A stretch of 64,000 nt of DNA from Paramecium pentaurelia (lineage: Eukaryota > Ciliophora > Oligohymenophorea > Peniculida > Parameciidae): positions 230,634-294,633 of the forward strand of contig CAJJDO010000145.1 of assembly GCA_905183005.1 (NCBI GenBank), given 5' to 3'. The translations under genes and the position numbers were made by a program. Below, one piece after another: positions 47,801 to 59,420 of this stretch (positions within the stretch are counted from its first letter, which is position 1; each line of letters opens with the position of its first letter). Below the pieces are notes generated by a model. It was not told the DNA's origin. It saw nothing but the letters and a program-made list of their open reading frames with translations, and made no database searches.

Positions 47801-50002
47801 TTATGATAAATCATTTTTCAATTTTCCAATTTCCAATTACAATTAATTAATTTCCAAACTTTATTAAGTTGATTTCTATATTGCTAATTATTCCTTTGAA
47901 TTACTTTCCTTTAAATACTCTTACAATTCTTAAATCAAACTATTTTATGAATTTAATTAATCTTTTAATTATTGATTTGCCTCATTATATTATTGGATAT
48001 TTTATTCTTTGTCCACCTCTGCCTTATCAACTAATGATTTTAATTAATTAATTTCATTAGTCAAATCAGAAATTTTATTTTAGAACTCTTAACATTATTA
48101 ATTAGTTAACTTTGTATTTTTCTCTTTTTCAGCTATTGCTTAATTAAATTCAGATTTTTATTTCTCACATTATTATTGCAATAATACAATTTAATCCTAT
48201 TTTTGTGTTAATTCATTTTAATATTTAATAACTTGTTATTCAAGTGTATTGATATGACTTTCTTTCTCAATAAGTAATGACTGTTTCACTGACATAACAC
48301 TCATTCTCTACTCTTCCTAATCTTAAATATTTTATTAGAATTATTCAATCTAATTATTCAAATCCTAAATAATTGCATTAGCTTATTATAATTAGACCTT
48401 TTATTTCTCAATAATCTAATTTAATGAACTCTCACTATTTTATTTTTAATTGTCTGCTTCATTTTTCTGGATTTTAGTTTATGTAATTTCAGCCAAATAT
48501 TATTTAATTTATTGTTCATATTAAGAAATCACCTATTTATTTTCTTATTCCTATTATCTCTATTATTTCTTTAAAGACTTAATTTATTCAGATAATTGAG
48601 TAATTTATTAATTATTTTAGTCAAGTAAAACTTTATAGTCATCAATATTTTTTGATATATTTGTCTCCTATTACACAGAATGATCTTGCAATATCTTAAT
48701 CTTCTCAGTCAATTATAAAACAAGACTTGATTTTTAAGATAATTCATCCTTTTATTGTGTTATGACACCATTCAATTAAGCCTCATTACTTTTGTAAAGC
48801 ATTCTTTCTTAAATGAGATCAGAAGATAATTCTTAGATCTTTAAATTTAATTTAGATACTTATTCTTCACTTTTCTAGAATTTGTCTTATAATATCAAGA
48901 TTTGATTTTTATAATTTGATTCAGTTTCAGCCTAGGTTTATTCTGAGATTTATTTTGTTTATTCTAATTCTTATTGTAATTCAATTTTATCTTGTTTAAG
49001 CTTTTCAATTTCTCTTGATTTAGCTTTATTCATTTAATCAAATTCAACTTATTTAGCATGAAGCTTTTATTATAATTCTTAATTTTAATTTTACAATTCA
49101 TTAGTTTAATCTTATAATTCACTAATTTATTATTTCATATCAAATGTTCCATTAATAGAAGCAGATTCTAATTGTAAATTTAATGCTTTAAGTTCCTTTA
49201 ATTAATTTTAAAGATCTTCAATAATCTATCTATTATTGATAATTTCAAATTCAACCTCGTCATATCTTTACTAAAATTCTTTTTCTAACTTCTATTTGAC
49301 ATCTTCAACTTCTTAATTTTACAGATTCAATTAACTATTTAATTCTTTAAGTTCTTCAATTTTTTAAGTTAATTAATCAATTTTTTATTAACTTTACAAT
49401 AGTTTTTCCTCTAATTCTTAATTTTATTATTTTAGTTTATCAATCTCTAATTTAGATAAATTTTGTATTTGAGTTGCTTTGTTTGTCAACTATTAAATTT
49501 GAGAGAATTTGTTAGCGTTTTGTTTTTAAGATTCTTATAGATCTACTTAACACTTGTGCAATTCTGCAATTAATTTTACTCTCTCTTTTCCAAACTCACT
49601 TGTTTCTTTTGTTTCTTATTAGACTTCTTCTCTTATCTTAGATTCCCTAGATTTCATTTATTCAGACATAAAAACTAAATTTTCTTGTAAGTCTTGAATC
49701 TTCTAATCCTTTTTGTTACAGTCTCTCTAAAGATTCTCTATAGCTTTTTGCAATTATTCTATAGTTTCACCTTGTCTTGGATTCGAATCTTACTCATTTT
49801 CAGCAAATTCAAGTTTGTTAAGAACTTTATTCGTTTCTTCCTTATTTTACATTTACTGCTATGGATTTTTAGCAATAACTTCAGATTTTCTAGGAGGAGG
49901 TTGTTGTTGTTATTAAACAGGTGCAGCTTTCATCATTGACTGAAATCTTCCAGCCAACTATTTAACTGATAGCCTGTTTGCTTCAGGCTAGTCATCACTC
50001 AT
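41836..50002 (-). CDS. giant glutamine-rich coiled-coil protein (about 2700 aa)
   Basis: One frame from ATG 50002-50000 to TGA 41838-41836 with two introns near the 3' end (42128-42157 and 41918-41945); the coding total is 8109 nt, 2702 aa. The N-terminus is MSDDQPEANRLSVKQLAGRF, then a proline patch PVQQQQPPPRK. After about residue 60 it is almost continuous heptad coiled coil rich in Q, K, E, L and N (for example KLEIDKLKQQNQELEEK, ELQNQNQELQQKL). The C-terminus is a short non-coil domain (AGLKDFISKFASTILKDIK). Most glutamines are TAA/TAG, so the plus strand is a sea of T-rich shadow ORFs. Likely a structural, basal-body or Golgi-type tether; no family assigned. Confidence 0.85.
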
Positions 50003-50074
50003 TTTTTTTAATAATTAGATATAAAGATAAACTCAATCAAAACAATAGTCGAGAAATTAATATAAAAAGATAAT

Positions 50075-50494
50075 TCAAAATAGCTTCTACAATTTGATCT
50101 TCAAATCAGCTTAAGATATAGCTCTTTTCAATTTATACTTCTCTTTATATTCTCCTTCTAAAGGAGGCAATTTCCATTAATTTCTTTCCTTACGCTCATT
50201 GCTCTTAATTCTTTCTCGCAATATTTTATTATATTCATCAACAGTTTATACTTATTGAATAGTAGGATAGATAAATTCAGGGAGACTGTAATCACACTTT
50301 TTCTAAGACTATTCCATAATTGGTAGTTTCTCTCTATCTTTGAAAGAAGTGTTTCTAAAAATACGTTGTCTCTTGAAATGCAATTAGTCTTATTATCTTA
50401 GTGCTTGATTTCCAAATTTCTTATAAAGATTAACATATTTATCTCTAACAAAATATTGACTATTCAACTTCCATTTTTCTAATTATTGATCCAT
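50075..50494 (-). CDS. small basic hypothetical protein
   Basis: 139 aa, intronless, TGA at 50077-50075. Highly charged and basic with motifs KWKLNSQYFVRDKYVNLYKK, HFKRQRIFRNTSFKDREK, LPEFIYPTI and KLPPLEGEYKEKYKLKRA. This pattern of K/R-rich segments with aromatic residues resembles small axonemal microtubule-inner proteins, but that is only an impression. Its start is 27 bp from the RCC1-like gene on the other strand. Confidence 0.65.
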
Positions 50495-50521
50495 TTATAA
50501 TATATAATAAATTATTAATAT
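50495..50521. promoter_or_regulatory. 27-bp divergent intergenic region
   Basis: Both flanking CDS start codons (MDQQLEKW on minus, MDQLPSFA on plus) face away from this 27-bp AT stretch. It must include both 5' UTRs and any shared promoter core, unless promoter elements overlap coding sequence. Confidence 0.45.
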
Positions 50522-52310
50522 ATGGATCAATTACCATCATTTGCAGGAGATGATTAATAAATAACTTATCTTTTTGCATGGGGACGCAACAAAGATGGAG
50601 AATTGTCAATTGTAAAATAGGATATCAATATTTTGATTAGGGTAATCAAAAGAAATGCAATGCCCCAAAAGCAGTTCAAGGATTGAAGAATCAAACAGTT
50701 TAATTGATTAGTTCAGGTTCAAATCATTCAGGAATTGTAACATCTGATGGTCAACTTTTTATTTGTGGTTCTGCATTACACGGTTTGCAATTCAAATTTA
50801 AAAAATAATTTAGGTAAACTTGGTTTTGAAGATGCAAATCAACCATCTTATCCTAAATTCCTACTTGTTTAGGCTATGAAAGGCTTATTTGTGACTTAAG
50901 TGGCAACAGGAGATTATCATACTTTATGTTTATTAGACAATGGATAAGTATATGCTTGGGGTGGCACTCTACATAAAAAGTTAGGATCTAAAGCAGGTAA
51001 ACCAGCAAGAATAGAAACATTAAAAAAAACTATTGTTTAAATAGGCTGTGGAGATTTTCATAGTGCTGCATTGAGTGCTAATGGAGATCTTTTTACTTGG
51101 GGAGGAGGAGGAAGAGATTATAATAGAGGTCAATTGGGTCATGGACATTTAAATGATGTAGAAACTCCCTAAGTCGTTAAAGATAATATCGTCAAATTCA
51201 GTTGCGGTGGTTATCATATGATGGCATTAGATAAAGATGGTGAATTGTGGTCTTGGGGTTCTGGAATGTATGGAGAAACTGGCTAAGGAGAATTCTAAGA
51301 TAGCTTATTACCAAAAAAAGTTAAAATTAATTTCAATCAAAAACATATTATTATTGATGATCTTTATGTGTAGAATAAATAAGGTATTATAAATTTTGAA
51401 TATAGAATCAACTATAAAGGAAATTAGTCTAGGAGGACATCATAGTTTATTATTATCAAATAAAGGTATTGTTTATGCTTGTGGATATGCATAACATGGA
51501 TAATTAGGTATTAAAGCTACTGAAAATCAGAACAAATTTTAATTAGTAATAGGATTATCTGGAAAAACTATTGTCTAAATTGCTGCTGGTTGGAATCACT
51601 CAATTGTATTGACAAGTCATTCTGATGTCTACACTTGTGGACATAATTAAGCAGGACAACTTGGAATTGGTGATTATGAAAGTAGAACTTAATATACAAG
51701 AATCAATTTCTTGGAATAAAGAAGAATTAAATAATTATTTGCAGGAGGAAATCATTCTTGGGCATTAATTGATTATAATCAACCCAGAATTGATGATTAT
51801 TCTCCTCCTTCTCCTCTAAACGAAGAAGCTAAAATAGAGAACTTTACTTAACCTCTTGATCAAGGCTTATAGGATTTAGAAATAGTTATTACTGAAGTTA
51901 AAATGCATCATAGATTTGTCAAAATTTAAGTGCCAGCATAATTTTAAACTACTATTTAGGCTAAGATTAATGATTACTTAAATTTTATGCAAAAAGATCC
52001 AAATACAAAATTAAGTAAATTTTAGAATGATGCTCTTGCTTTAGGAGTAAAAGAAGAAAATAATAAGTATATATATGTTTATAGATTTAGATTATCATTT
52101 ACTATTATGATGGTTATGGATCTATCATCATAGAAAATGCCATTAGAGGATATGGATGAAGGCAAAGTGAATCAAATTGGAAAACAATTTATTGTGAAAA
52201 GAAGTACTTTCAATAAAAATCCTATATATGATTGGATTATATAGGCTGAAAAGATAATGAACATTCCAGGAATTTCAATTAAATTCTTGGAACTCAGACC
52301 ATTATAATGA
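50522..52310 (+). CDS. RCC1-repeat protein
   Basis: 568 aa after removal of introns of 29, 31 and 22 nt. Beta-propeller of RCC1 repeats, seen as FAWGRN, SGSNHSG...FICG, ATGDYHT...VYAWGG, IGCGDFHSAAL...LFTWGG, FSCGGYHMMAL...LWSWGS, LGGHHSLLL...VYACGY, IAAGWNHSIVL...VYTCGH and FAGGNHSWAL. This gives seven or more G-x-x-H-S/T repeats, enough for a whole propeller over residues 1-400. The C-terminal 160 residues (PAQFQTTIQ...FLELRPLQ) are not RCC1 and not recognised. RCC1 propellers act as Ran GEFs or as protein/lipid scaffolds; I cannot say which. Confidence 0.88.
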
Positions 52311-52545
52311 ATGATTCTACTTATGAATTATAAACTCTTTTATAATTTTTATAATTTTGTTTTAGATAATTTAATATTAATAAAAGCAACATCATCTCAA
52401 ATTTTGAAGTAATCTATAATACTACGTTAAATTCATGAATTGAAATTTTGGAAGTAGATAAACGATTTGAGATAAATGAATTTGAATTCAAGAAATCGAA
52501 AAGATTGATTTTTCATATGTCACAGAACAAAAATCATGAACTTAG

Positions 52546-53583
52546 ATGACTTAAGTGCATAATGATTATAAATGTTTTGAAAGAGTAATCATCACTAAAT
52601 TGATATCTAAATGCTTAGTTTATATCATAAATAACAAAGAATTGAATAAAGATATTAGTCTACATATTATAAGTATCACCTCAATTCTAAAAAGTAGTCC
52701 CTATAAATAGAATGAAATTCCTATTAATTAGTTGACAGACTTTTAAAAATTGATTGTTTAAAAAGGTATTTAGTTAAATAAACACTTAGGATAATTAAAG
52801 TCTTTAATAAGTACATTTCTTAAAACAAGGAGATCATAATTCTAATTATTATTTTGATAAATGATATACTTAGTATTTGATTGACTGCACAGTAAACATC
52901 TACTTTCAACAGCAACTATTTTATTTATGATAATATCACTTATTTCTTCTTCAGTTATAAATTAGATAACTATATTGAAAATAAAAATAGACCAAACTCT
53001 CATTCTTTAATACTTTTTGATACAAATATAAGAGCAATAATGAAAGTCTCATTTTCACATCTATCATTGTTAAATAATAAATTAGATTAAGGATTCAGAT
53101 TTTATCTTAGAGAAAAATTCTGATATTCATTTTATGTAAATCCCATTATTTAATATCTATCCAATTATTATTTTGAATATATTCATTAGTCTGGATACTT
53201 AAAATAGATATCGAAGAAGACTTAGCAAGTCTTTTAAGCGATTACAAGTAAGAAATTTAATATTATAAAACATGTTCTTATTCCGTTCTTCTTCCTATTA
53301 CAAATAATATTCCTTAAAATTTGAAAAAATTGGTTAATAACTTTTATCAAGTGAAAGAGTTATATTAATTTAAAAGTAAGATATTGTTGAAAAACCCATT
53401 AAATATGTTGTTGAACCTTTTGAATGACAAATTTCAAATAAATATTAAATTCAAAACGATCTATACATATTTTTAGTACTCAATAAAGAAATTAAAAATA
53501 AAAAAGTTTATGATAATCTAACAATTAATAATTAACATCATCACATGTATAAAAAGATTAATAAATCATTAAACGTTAATTGA
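52546..53583 (+). pseudogene. decayed protein-coding gene
   Basis: Strong coding texture in several frames with no splice set that joins them. Frame one (52546-52857) starts MTQVHNDYKCFERV and includes LHIISITSILKSSPYK. A second frame (to 53123) has NRPNSHSLILFDTN and ends FYLREKF at TGA. A third (to 53427) has EKNSDIHFMQIPLF and KRLQVRNLILQN; it continues protein-like beyond an in-frame TGA to 53583 (NNQHHHMYKK). Two or more shifts plus internal TGA point to a dead gene. I cannot name its parent. Confidence 0.45.
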
Positions 53584-53650
53584 TTAATTTGATATAAATA
53601 ATCAGAAAAAATAATGACAAAAAATATCCTTAATAATGATATATATTAAG

Positions 53651-54019
53651 TCACATGAACCTTAAAAATTTACCTTATATGAAAGATAACATCCTGTAAA
53701 TAAATAAGATTAATAGCTGCCAAAATAATAAATCACATGTATCAAAATGCTTAACAGGTTCAATTGTTGGGACTGGAAAATTAATTATAATGTGATTAAT
53801 TATAATGATAATAATTATTGTCAAAATAATCAGTGGTAGTATTGTTATTTTTATCTCAAAAATCATTTGGAAAATCATGTAATCTTTCCTAATAATCCAT
53901 TCTGGAGTAGATAAGGCTGCTACCAACCTGGAATAGTGTCCTTTTAATCCTTTATCCCAATACACATTTGATAAAGACTTGAGAGTTGGGTAATGATTTA
54001 TAATTTGAGTTTTTTCCAT
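53651..54019 (-). CDS. possible hypothetical membrane ORF
   Basis: Code-6 frame of about 122 aa (MEKTQIINHYPTLKSLSNV...). The first 45 residues look protein-like (VYWDKGLKGHYSRLVAAL). Then comes a long Ile-rich hydrophobic run, which in such AT-rich DNA can be fortuitous. The frame stays open upstream (DDVIAAYQ), so the true start may be earlier. No homologue recognised; it may be another remnant in this decayed zone. Confidence 0.3.
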
Positions 54020-54281
54020 TTGATAAGCTGCTATTACATCATCAAATGGTTAAACAAAGTAAATGTTTAGAAATTCTAAATAAATTCAAGCAATAAATAC
54101 ATATCAAGATTTTTTTATGAGAAATCATTTCATTTTTATTTCATAATTGACACATTAGATTCAATTTTTGTTAGTGTTCCTAACTTTCACCCCATCTCCA
54201 AATTTATTATTATTATTATTCTACCCTATTATTTAAGAGTTACTAATTTTAAATTATATTCTTTAATTTTTTGATTTTAAT

Positions 54282-54769
54282 AAGTACAAACTTTGATTCT
54301 AGAAAAGTTAGAATGTTTCCACACTAATAAATAATTCACTTCAATTTAAACTTTAAAATTAAATAATATATTTTGTTTAAAAAATTAAAATCCTTAGTTA
54401 GCTAAATATGATATTTCTCCCTTCAAGGATTTTATGCAGATGTTTAATTCAAAAATGGGGGGAATGCATAAAACAAGAAATGATGAACTATTTAATTTAA
54501 AAAAGAATTTCAATTAGTACAACCATACTAGCTCCATCATAAGAATGAGAATTCCCATAAAGATTTATGTTGAAATGAAAAAATAAAATCTATTATTAGT
54601 TCAGTGTAATTGATTTCATAGGCTGAATCAAACTTCATTTAACATATTGACTAGCAATAAAAAAATAGTTGAAAAAGATTTTTAATTGAATAATCCTCCA
54701 ATATTTCATAAACTCCTATCAACAAATCAATTAAAAATACTCATGTTTTAAGTTAAAAATATAAAATGA
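54282..54769 (+). pseudogene. coding remnant without a clear start
   Basis: A frame with no ATG start reads LEKLECFHTNKQFTSIQ, then AKYDISPFKDFMQMF, and after an 18-nt GT...AG gap SFNILTSNKKIVEKDF and PPIFHKLLSTNQLKI, ending at TGA 54767-54769. The Cys/His start slightly recalls B-box-like zinc fingers common in Paramecium. Absence of a start and of a usable upstream exon suggest a truncated gene. Confidence 0.35.
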
Positions 54770-54934
54770 GTAAAATTTATAAGCTGCTTATAGACATCAT
54801 TTATTTTGTAAATTTTAGAAAAATGATTGTTAAATACATATAATTATATAAAGTAAATATTTCCCTAAAAAAATAAAAGATGATATACATAATAATTCAA
54901 AGATAATTGTCATACATTTGCCAAAAATAAAAAA

Positions 54935-55626
54935 ATGAAAATAGTTCTCAAATCACAAAGCCAAGATATTATTAAGGATAAAATCATCATACAAGAACAT
55001 GATAAATTAATATTTTAATAGCTATTGAATGATATGAAATAAATAAAAAGAAATTATTTGTATAACTTATTCAAAAATAAATCAATGTCTCAAAAACACA
55101 TATTGAGTCAAAAGCAGTTATAGGTTTATTTAAACAACAATCTGAAGAGATATAGCTTTATTTAACTCATGTAGACTTGCTATTCAAGACAAAAAATTTT
55201 CAATAAGATTAAGTAATTCTTAAATAATAAATCTGATTTCAATGATAAAGAATGTATTGCTAGACATGAAATTTAGCATACAAATAAAAATGCAAGATGA
55301 TAATATGGCTACTTTTGAAACAATGAAATTTTTTGAAAATACTAAAACTATTCATTAAATAGCATTGGAATATTTTAAGAATGAATCTATTTAATTCTTA
55401 GGTAATAAATATTGTATAAAAAATCATAGGCAATTTAATGAAAACATGGGAATAATCATTTGAGAATTAAAATGGAATGTGCAAAGATAATTTAGAATTT
55501 TGTTAGACCATTGAAAAATTATCAGATGAGACTAAAAAAATTGAAGTTTCTCTTAATTCAACCCCACAATTTAAAAAATACTCTCTAAAAAAGACAGAAG
55601 TCTAATTCTTAAAGGATTCGAATTGA
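54935..55626 (+). CDS. hypothetical helical protein
   Basis: Three exons; removing introns of 31 nt (starting GTTATAGG) and 28 nt (GTAATAAAT...CATAG) gives 633 nt, 210 aa, in one frame. The N-terminal part is K/Q-rich and helical (DIIKDKIIIQEHDKLIFQ). The centre reads DIALFNSCRLAIQDKKFS, and the C-terminal half continues helical (FETMKFFENTKTIHQIALEYF) and ends VQFLKDSN. No domain recognised. Having a consistent frame, it may be live although it sits next to decayed genes. Confidence 0.5.
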
Positions 55627-56221
55627 TTTAATAGATTTATATATTTATTTTATCTATATATAGACGTAAATTGCAATAATTTATTCAACAATCAAGAATT
55701 TTTCTAATGATATTTTTTTGTAAATGGCTTAATATTTATTTTGAAAATCAATCATAACCTAGTGAGGTTTTTATTATAATAGAGAAATCGTTTATATAAA
55801 TGTGAGTATATTTTTCTGTTTTTCGTTTCTTTCAAAAATTGGTGTTCTAAAAATAATTCATTGGAATCCTGTGGAAATGGTTAATAATAATATGCATGAA
55901 AATGGTTTACTTTTAATTAATTTTTATAAAAGATAATTATAATTGAACTTTCTTATACAATTATTATTGTAATTAGAGAATTATAATTGAGTTTTTTTGA
56001 TTAATGAACTAAATGAACCTATTTTTTCAAGTAATTTTAAAGAAATCAATCTAAGATTATAACCTGATTTGATATAATGATTGCTTTAATGAGAAGAATA
56101 ATGCTGAGAACTCAAATAATTCTCTCTTAACATAGTACTACCAAATTATTGAAACTAATTGAAAAACCATTCAAAATATTAAATTCAGTAATTATATAAT
56201 AAATTTGCATAGCAATTAATT
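55627..56221. other. AT-rich intergenic stretch
   Basis: About 600 bp, mostly A+T with frequent TGA; no gene signal seen upstream of IFT46. Confidence 0.5.
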
Positions 56222-57206
56222 ATGTAAAAGGTATAAATTATTCTTATTAATTCAGAACGATTATGGTTTTGTTGGGGATGAAAAAGTGAAGAAAATTGAT
56301 AATGAACATTATGATGAGGCGATTGAATTGGAAGATGGAGATGATGGAGAAATTGGTAGAGGTGAAGAAAATGAAGATTAATGTAACGTTTTTATCTACT
56401 ATTCTATTAGATTAAGCTGGTGCTAGAGGAGCCCAATAAGCTGCACAAAGTGTCGGATTTTAAAAAGGAAAGGTTCCTTTACCTGCTAGTGCTTACAATT
56501 CAAATGATTATTTAAATTTATAAGTAGGTGCAGAAGTCAAATAATTGTTTGAGGTATTTCTATTTTTAATTTAAGATACAAAGCTCCTTAAATGGTTTTG
56601 GATGCAAAATTAAAACCATTTATTCCAGATTAGGTAACCGCTATAGGTGAAGTTGATGCGCACATAAAAATGCCGAGACCTGATGGCTAACCTGAAACAA
56701 TTGGTTTAATTACATTAGTAATCTATCTATATAATTTTAAGGATGAACCTGCTCTTAATCAATCTAAAAAGGCTAAATTAGATTTATTGATGAGAGAATA
56801 TGTAAAGGTAGCAAATAAGGGCAAAAATACTACTATCCATGCTATTGAAAATGCTGATAAAAATCCAAAGGAAATTACAGCCTGGATTAACGATGTGGCA
56901 GAAATACATAAAAAAAAGTAACCTCCATCTGTTTCATATTCTAAAATTATGCCTGATATTGAAGAATTAATGTAAGTCTGGCCTTAAGAAATTGAAGACT
57001 TATTATAAAGCACTTAATTACCAGGTGATAATATTGATGTGGGTTTATAAGAATATTGTTAATTCTCATGCAATTTGTTAGATATTCCTGTTCATTCAAT
57101 TAATAATAATAGAAATATCATCGAGTCTTTGCATGTTTTATTTACAATGTTTTTGGAATTCAAAACAAATTAACATTTTAGATAAAACAATGATGAAATT
57201 TAATGA
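56222..57206 (+). CDS. IFT46: Intraflagellar transport protein IFT46
   Basis: IFT-B core subunit needed to build cilia and to carry outer dynein arms. Exon 1 is only ATG TAA AAG (MQK), then introns of 25, 28, 22 and 24 nt. An acidic N-terminus (ELEDGDDGEIGRGEENED) is followed by AYNSNDYLNLQVGAEVKQLFE, then YKAPQMVLDAKLKPFIPDQ, EVDAHIKMPRPDGQPETIGL, the DEPALNQS loop, IENADKNPKEITAWI, VSYSKIMPDIEELMQVWP, LLDIPVH and SLHVLFTMFLEFK. The blocks match IFT46 in order. At the 22-nt intron (about 56554-56575) the frame is off by one base: coding length is 886 nt. See findings. Confidence 0.92.
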
Positions 57207-57902
57207 ATTTTCAATATTGAAACATTATTTTCATATTAATCTTTCTATTCAGATTTAATTAATTTGAAAATATCTATTATCATTATTAACAAAGAAAAAC
57301 TATATATTTCAAATTCTAATTAATATTAAAATTGTTTGCTATTTGATAAATTCTTTTACATTTTAGAAAAAATGACAAAATTTCAATGATTAAAAAAAAC
57401 AAGTTGAGATAAAAATCAAACTTTGTAGAATCAACTTTTCTAGTAATTGGAATGATTATTATGTAAAATTAAGGAATTACCATTAAATATTTCATTTATT
57501 TCTAAATAAGAAAAAAAATTATTATAACAATAATTTGGAATATATTTTTAAATTTATTAATTAATCAATCTCATACATAAATGATTTCTTGCTTTATCTA
57601 AATTTGGATATATAAATTCAGAAAATTAGTTAAAAAAAAGAATTGCTTTTCTCAAAATCATTAAATTAATAACAGTTAGATTTAATATTGATTATAAAAT
57701 ATCTCTAAGTAAATTTACTTAAAACATGGAATTTTGACAAAGGATTATATATTATAGAAGAAAACTAAGCAAATTTAACAAGGAATGATAATTAATAAGT
57801 TAATTAGTAGACTAATTAAAATCTGATTAAAGGGAAAAAATTTAAAAAAAGGTTTCATTTCTTCACTTATTTCTTAGGAGAACAATTACAGAATTATATA
57901 TT
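57207..57902. other. AT-rich intergenic stretch
   Basis: About 700 bp with TGA in all frames; no coding or RNA signal recognised. Confidence 0.45.
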
Positions 57903-58726
57903 ATGTATAAAGAGGGAAAATGTTAATAAGAATTAGCAGCCTCTAATTATTCATACTAGATGGTTTATAATCAAAATAAAGTCTATTTTTGGAAAAGTAA
58001 TTGAATTTTTCTTCAATTTAAAAGCCATTACTTAAAAATTACATAATTTATCAATAAATACACTGAGGCTATTAGTTGTTTGACATAGCCTTTTAAATCA
58101 ATCCATTCAATAATATTGCATAAAATAATCAAAGTTCTTCAATTATCATTTTGCAGTAACGACATTTTCTTTAAGGTTGTTTAAGTAAAAAATATAAATT
58201 TGCTGATACTTTTGTTTTATAGATATCTCATTAAGTATCAGTTCAAATAATGAGTAACCATATTCTAATAAAGGATATAATTTAAATAAAAATAGGTTTT
58301 ACCTTATGGAATTTGCAAAGGTACTAAGAAGATTTTGTTACTTACGAAAAAGCGATAGAGCGCATAACAATAAAAGCATTTCTAAAATTTAAACTATTAA
58401 ATAGGCCCCTATTATAAAATAATGGTGTTCCATTTCTAATACTAAAATAACAGAAATATGCCTACGCAATTTAATGTTTTAACAATGCATTATTCTAAAA
58501 AATAGGGAAGATGAGGCTTATGAAAACACAAAAGATTGTAAACTTTTTCCCTAATTATTTTCAACAAAAAACAAAATAAGCTATTTTCATAAAAATATTG
58601 AAGTGTAGGAATTTTTTATTAAGCAATCTTTCTTAAAATAGATACTATTAAATTATACCTCATAGTATTTTATGTTCTTATATTTAAGCTGGCTCATTAT
58701 ACACATTTTTTAAAGTGTGTTTTTGA
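57903..58726 (+). pseudogene. tetratricopeptide-repeat (TPR) pseudogene
   Basis: Fragments of TPR units can be read in different frames: YKEGKCQQELAASNYSYQ, then YTEAISC in one frame continued by FDIAFQINPFNN in the next (break near 58065-58085), then GFTLWNLQRYQEDFVTYEKA and YAYAIQCFNNAL. Typical ciliate TPR units read W-x-x-L-G-R-Y-x-E-A-x-x-x-F-x-x-A-I. The frame ends at TGA 58724-58726. A single-base shift inside one repeat and absent start make it a dead copy of a TPR gene. Its 3' part lies within the second assembly repeat. Confidence 0.5.
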
Positions 58727-59419
58727 AAAAGGAAGCAAAATAATATTATTATAAAGCATTAGATATAGGAAAATCTAAATTCAGAGTAAGAATATATTCT
58801 ATGATATGTATTTTATAGTAAATGTTTAGAAATAGTATTCTAATGCTTATTGAGTTTCATTCATGAATTGTAGGCATTCACCTAAGATTAATTTAATTAA
58901 AATTTAATTATCTTGCATAGAGAATAAATTAATGGAGTACAATTTCATTTTGTAATAGCATTTAAAATTCAAATAATTTTAATTAATTACATTTGAATAA
59001 CCAAAATAAGGAATACCAGAAAAAAATAACAACATGTTAAAAAAATGAGTATTCTTACAATATATAACAAAAATTTTTAGTATGAATCGTTAATAAAGTA
59101 TTTTATTATTAATAATGTTAATACTATAAAACATTTATTAAATAAATAATAAAACAAAATATTCACTCATTTGGGATTGAACTCAAGATTTTTAATTTGT
59201 GGTGATTCATAAAGATATGAAAGTTTATAAACATGTTTATACCGGTGTTGATTTAATATTTAAATTTTTAATTATATGCCAGGCCTTTTGAATAAAGTAA
59301 CATCCCCATTACGTGGTGGTGGTTGTGGATCTTTGAAAACATTTCCCAACACAGAAATAGTGTTAAAGTCTGATATTTAAGACATAGAAAATTTCATTTC
59401 TAGATTTGATTCTTTTGTC
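58308..59419 (+). repeat. direct repeat copy 1 (1112 bp), probable assembly overlap
   Basis: Identical by inspection to 59421-60532 with one N between. It contains the end of the TPR pseudogene, intergenic sequence and the first 144 bp of the large last gene (truncated at 59419). Confidence 0.9.
59276..59419 (+). CDS. truncated 5' end of the last gene (duplicate copy)
   Basis: Starts MPGLLNKVTSPLRGGG exactly as the full gene at 60389 and is cut after 48 codons by the N. It is an artefact of the repeated contig end, not a separate gene. Confidence 0.8.
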
Positions 59420-59420
59420 N
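59420..59420. other. single N joining two contigs
   Basis: Sits exactly at the junction between the two identical 1112-bp copies. Confidence 0.95.

Noticed and set aside
41836..50002. Several plus-strand ORFs of 60-112 residues rich in Leu/Ile/Phe (for example 46132-46470)
   Set aside because: They are antisense shadows of the Q-rich coiled-coil gene: reverse complements of TAA/TAG and AAA/GAA codons give long T-rich frames without real composition.
59150..59240. TTGGGATTGAACTCAAG resembling a tRNA T-arm (also in the duplicate copy)
   Set aside because: On neither strand could a matching acceptor stem, D-arm or anticodon stem be found at the right spacing.
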